A DNA stretch of 6,591 nucleotides from JBJHBY01 sp050485745 (lineage in GTDB: Bacteria; Pseudomonadota; Gammaproteobacteria; Pseudomonadales; CAMLJR01). The stretch spans positions 1-6,591 of the forward strand of contig JBJHBY010000202.1 of the NCBI GenBank assembly GCA_050485745.1. The letters are read 5' to 3'. Below the pieces are notes generated by a model. It saw only the letters and a program-made list of their open reading frames with translations, was not told where the DNA came from and made no database searches. The position numbers and the translations under genes are program-made. Shown here in pieces: positions 6,091 to 6,591 of this stretch. The stretch's first letter is position 1. Each line of letters begins with the position of its first letter.

Positions 6091-6591
6091 ATGCCACGCA
6101 AACTGCTGGTCACCAGTGCCCTGCCCTACGCCAACGGCGCCATCCATCTCGGCCACCTGGTGGAGTACATCCAGACCGACATCTGGGTGCGCTTCCAGCG
6201 CATGCGCGGCCACGAGGTGCATTACGTCGGCGCGGAAGACCAGCACGGCACGCCGATCATGCTGCGCGCCGAGAAAGAAGGCATTAGCCCGCGCGAGCTG
6301 GTTGACCGGGTCCTGCACGAGCACGCCCGGGATTTCTTCGGCGGCCTCGACGCCCAGGCGGCATGGCTGGACAGCGCCCCGGACGCACCGCTGCAGCGCG
6401 ATGAATCACGGCTGGGCGGCTTCCATGTCAGCTTCGACCACTATTACCAGACCGACGCCGAAGAGAACCGGCACTTCTGCGAGATCATCTATCAGCGCCT
6501 GGAGCGCGAGGATCTGATCGCGCGCCGCGACGTGGAGCAATTTTACGACCCGATCAAGCAGATGTTCCTGCCGGATCGCTTCATCCTGCAT
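6091..6591 (+). CDS. metG: Methionyl-tRNA synthetase, N-terminal part, cut by window end
   Basis: The first 167 residues of a protein expected to be about 650-700 long; the frame is open to the window edge. It charges tRNA-Met with methionine in the cytoplasm. Visible family features are TSALPYANG (8-16), the class I HIGH motif as HLGH (19-22), the AEDQHGTPIML stretch (E. coli ADDAHGTPIML), EENRHF and the FLPDRF block near the edge. The Zn-binding knuckle and KMSKS motif lie beyond the window. The start is supported by AAGGA five bases before the ATG. Compared with E. coli MetG there is an in-frame extra segment of about 26 residues (roughly 83-109) between HARDF and GFHVSFD. The gene is divergent from mrp, a known gammaproteobacterial arrangement. 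Confidence 0.95.
   Translation, partial: MPRKLLVTSALPYANGAIHLGHLVEYIQTDIWVRFQRMRGHEVHYVGAEDQHGTPIMLRAEKEGISPRELVDRVLHEHARDFFGGLDAQAAWLDSAPDAPLQRDESRLGGFHVSFDHYYQTDAEENRHFCEIIYQRLEREDLIARRDVEQFYDPIKQMFLPDRFILH

Noticed and set aside
6331..6420. Frameshift or sequencing error as the cause of the extra MetG segment
   Set aside because: The same frame continues through conserved blocks on both sides without a stop, so a frameshift is not needed. An 78-base assembly insertion cannot be excluded from sequence alone.

Overview
The window looks like GC-rich chromosomal DNA from a gammaproteobacterium. The evidence is the divergent mrp-metG pair, an arrangement known from Enterobacteria and Pseudomonas, and a Na+-pumping oxaloacetate decarboxylase whose OadA and OadB resemble the Klebsiella and Vibrio enzymes as I remember them. 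A sodium pump would suit a marine, halophilic or alkaliphilic lifestyle, but that is inference and I cannot name a genus.

Layout, left to right. Positions 1-187 are non-coding and hold a degenerate ~42-bp tandem repeat followed by a REP-like hairpin. Positions 188-619 (minus) encode a small membrane-anchored single-haem cytochrome c. A ~210-bp spacer leads to a small plus-strand gene (830-1084) for a very basic protein with repeated Asp-Arg-Arg motifs and unknown function. A G/C hairpin lies between that gene and the converging oad operon. The oad genes run on the minus strand in the order oadG (4528-4277), oadA (4224-2413), oadB (2402-1092). Upstream of oadG are a promoter candidate, a possible RBS-covering hairpin and an A/T-flanked terminator-like hairpin. 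That hairpin separates the operon from mrp (5793-4696, minus), which encodes a DUF59 plus P-loop ATPase of the Fe-S carrier family. A ~300-bp divergent control region separates mrp from metG (6091 onward, plus), which is cut by the window edge.

How the genes work together. OadA transfers the C4 carboxylate of oxaloacetate to its biotin. OadB decarboxylates the carboxybiotin and exports Na+. OadG anchors and assembles the complex. The three genes are tightly spaced and probably form one transcription unit. Mrp (Fe-S cluster delivery) and MetG (methionyl-tRNA synthesis) are housekeeping genes with no evident functional link to the pump.

Most of the window is ordinary. The points worth a second look are a ~26-residue in-frame insertion in the MetG catalytic domain, a Gln where OadA normally has a metal-ligand His, the small DRR-repeat protein, and the repeat/hairpin cluster at the left edge. 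I see no defence system, CRISPR array, mobile-element gene or RNA gene.
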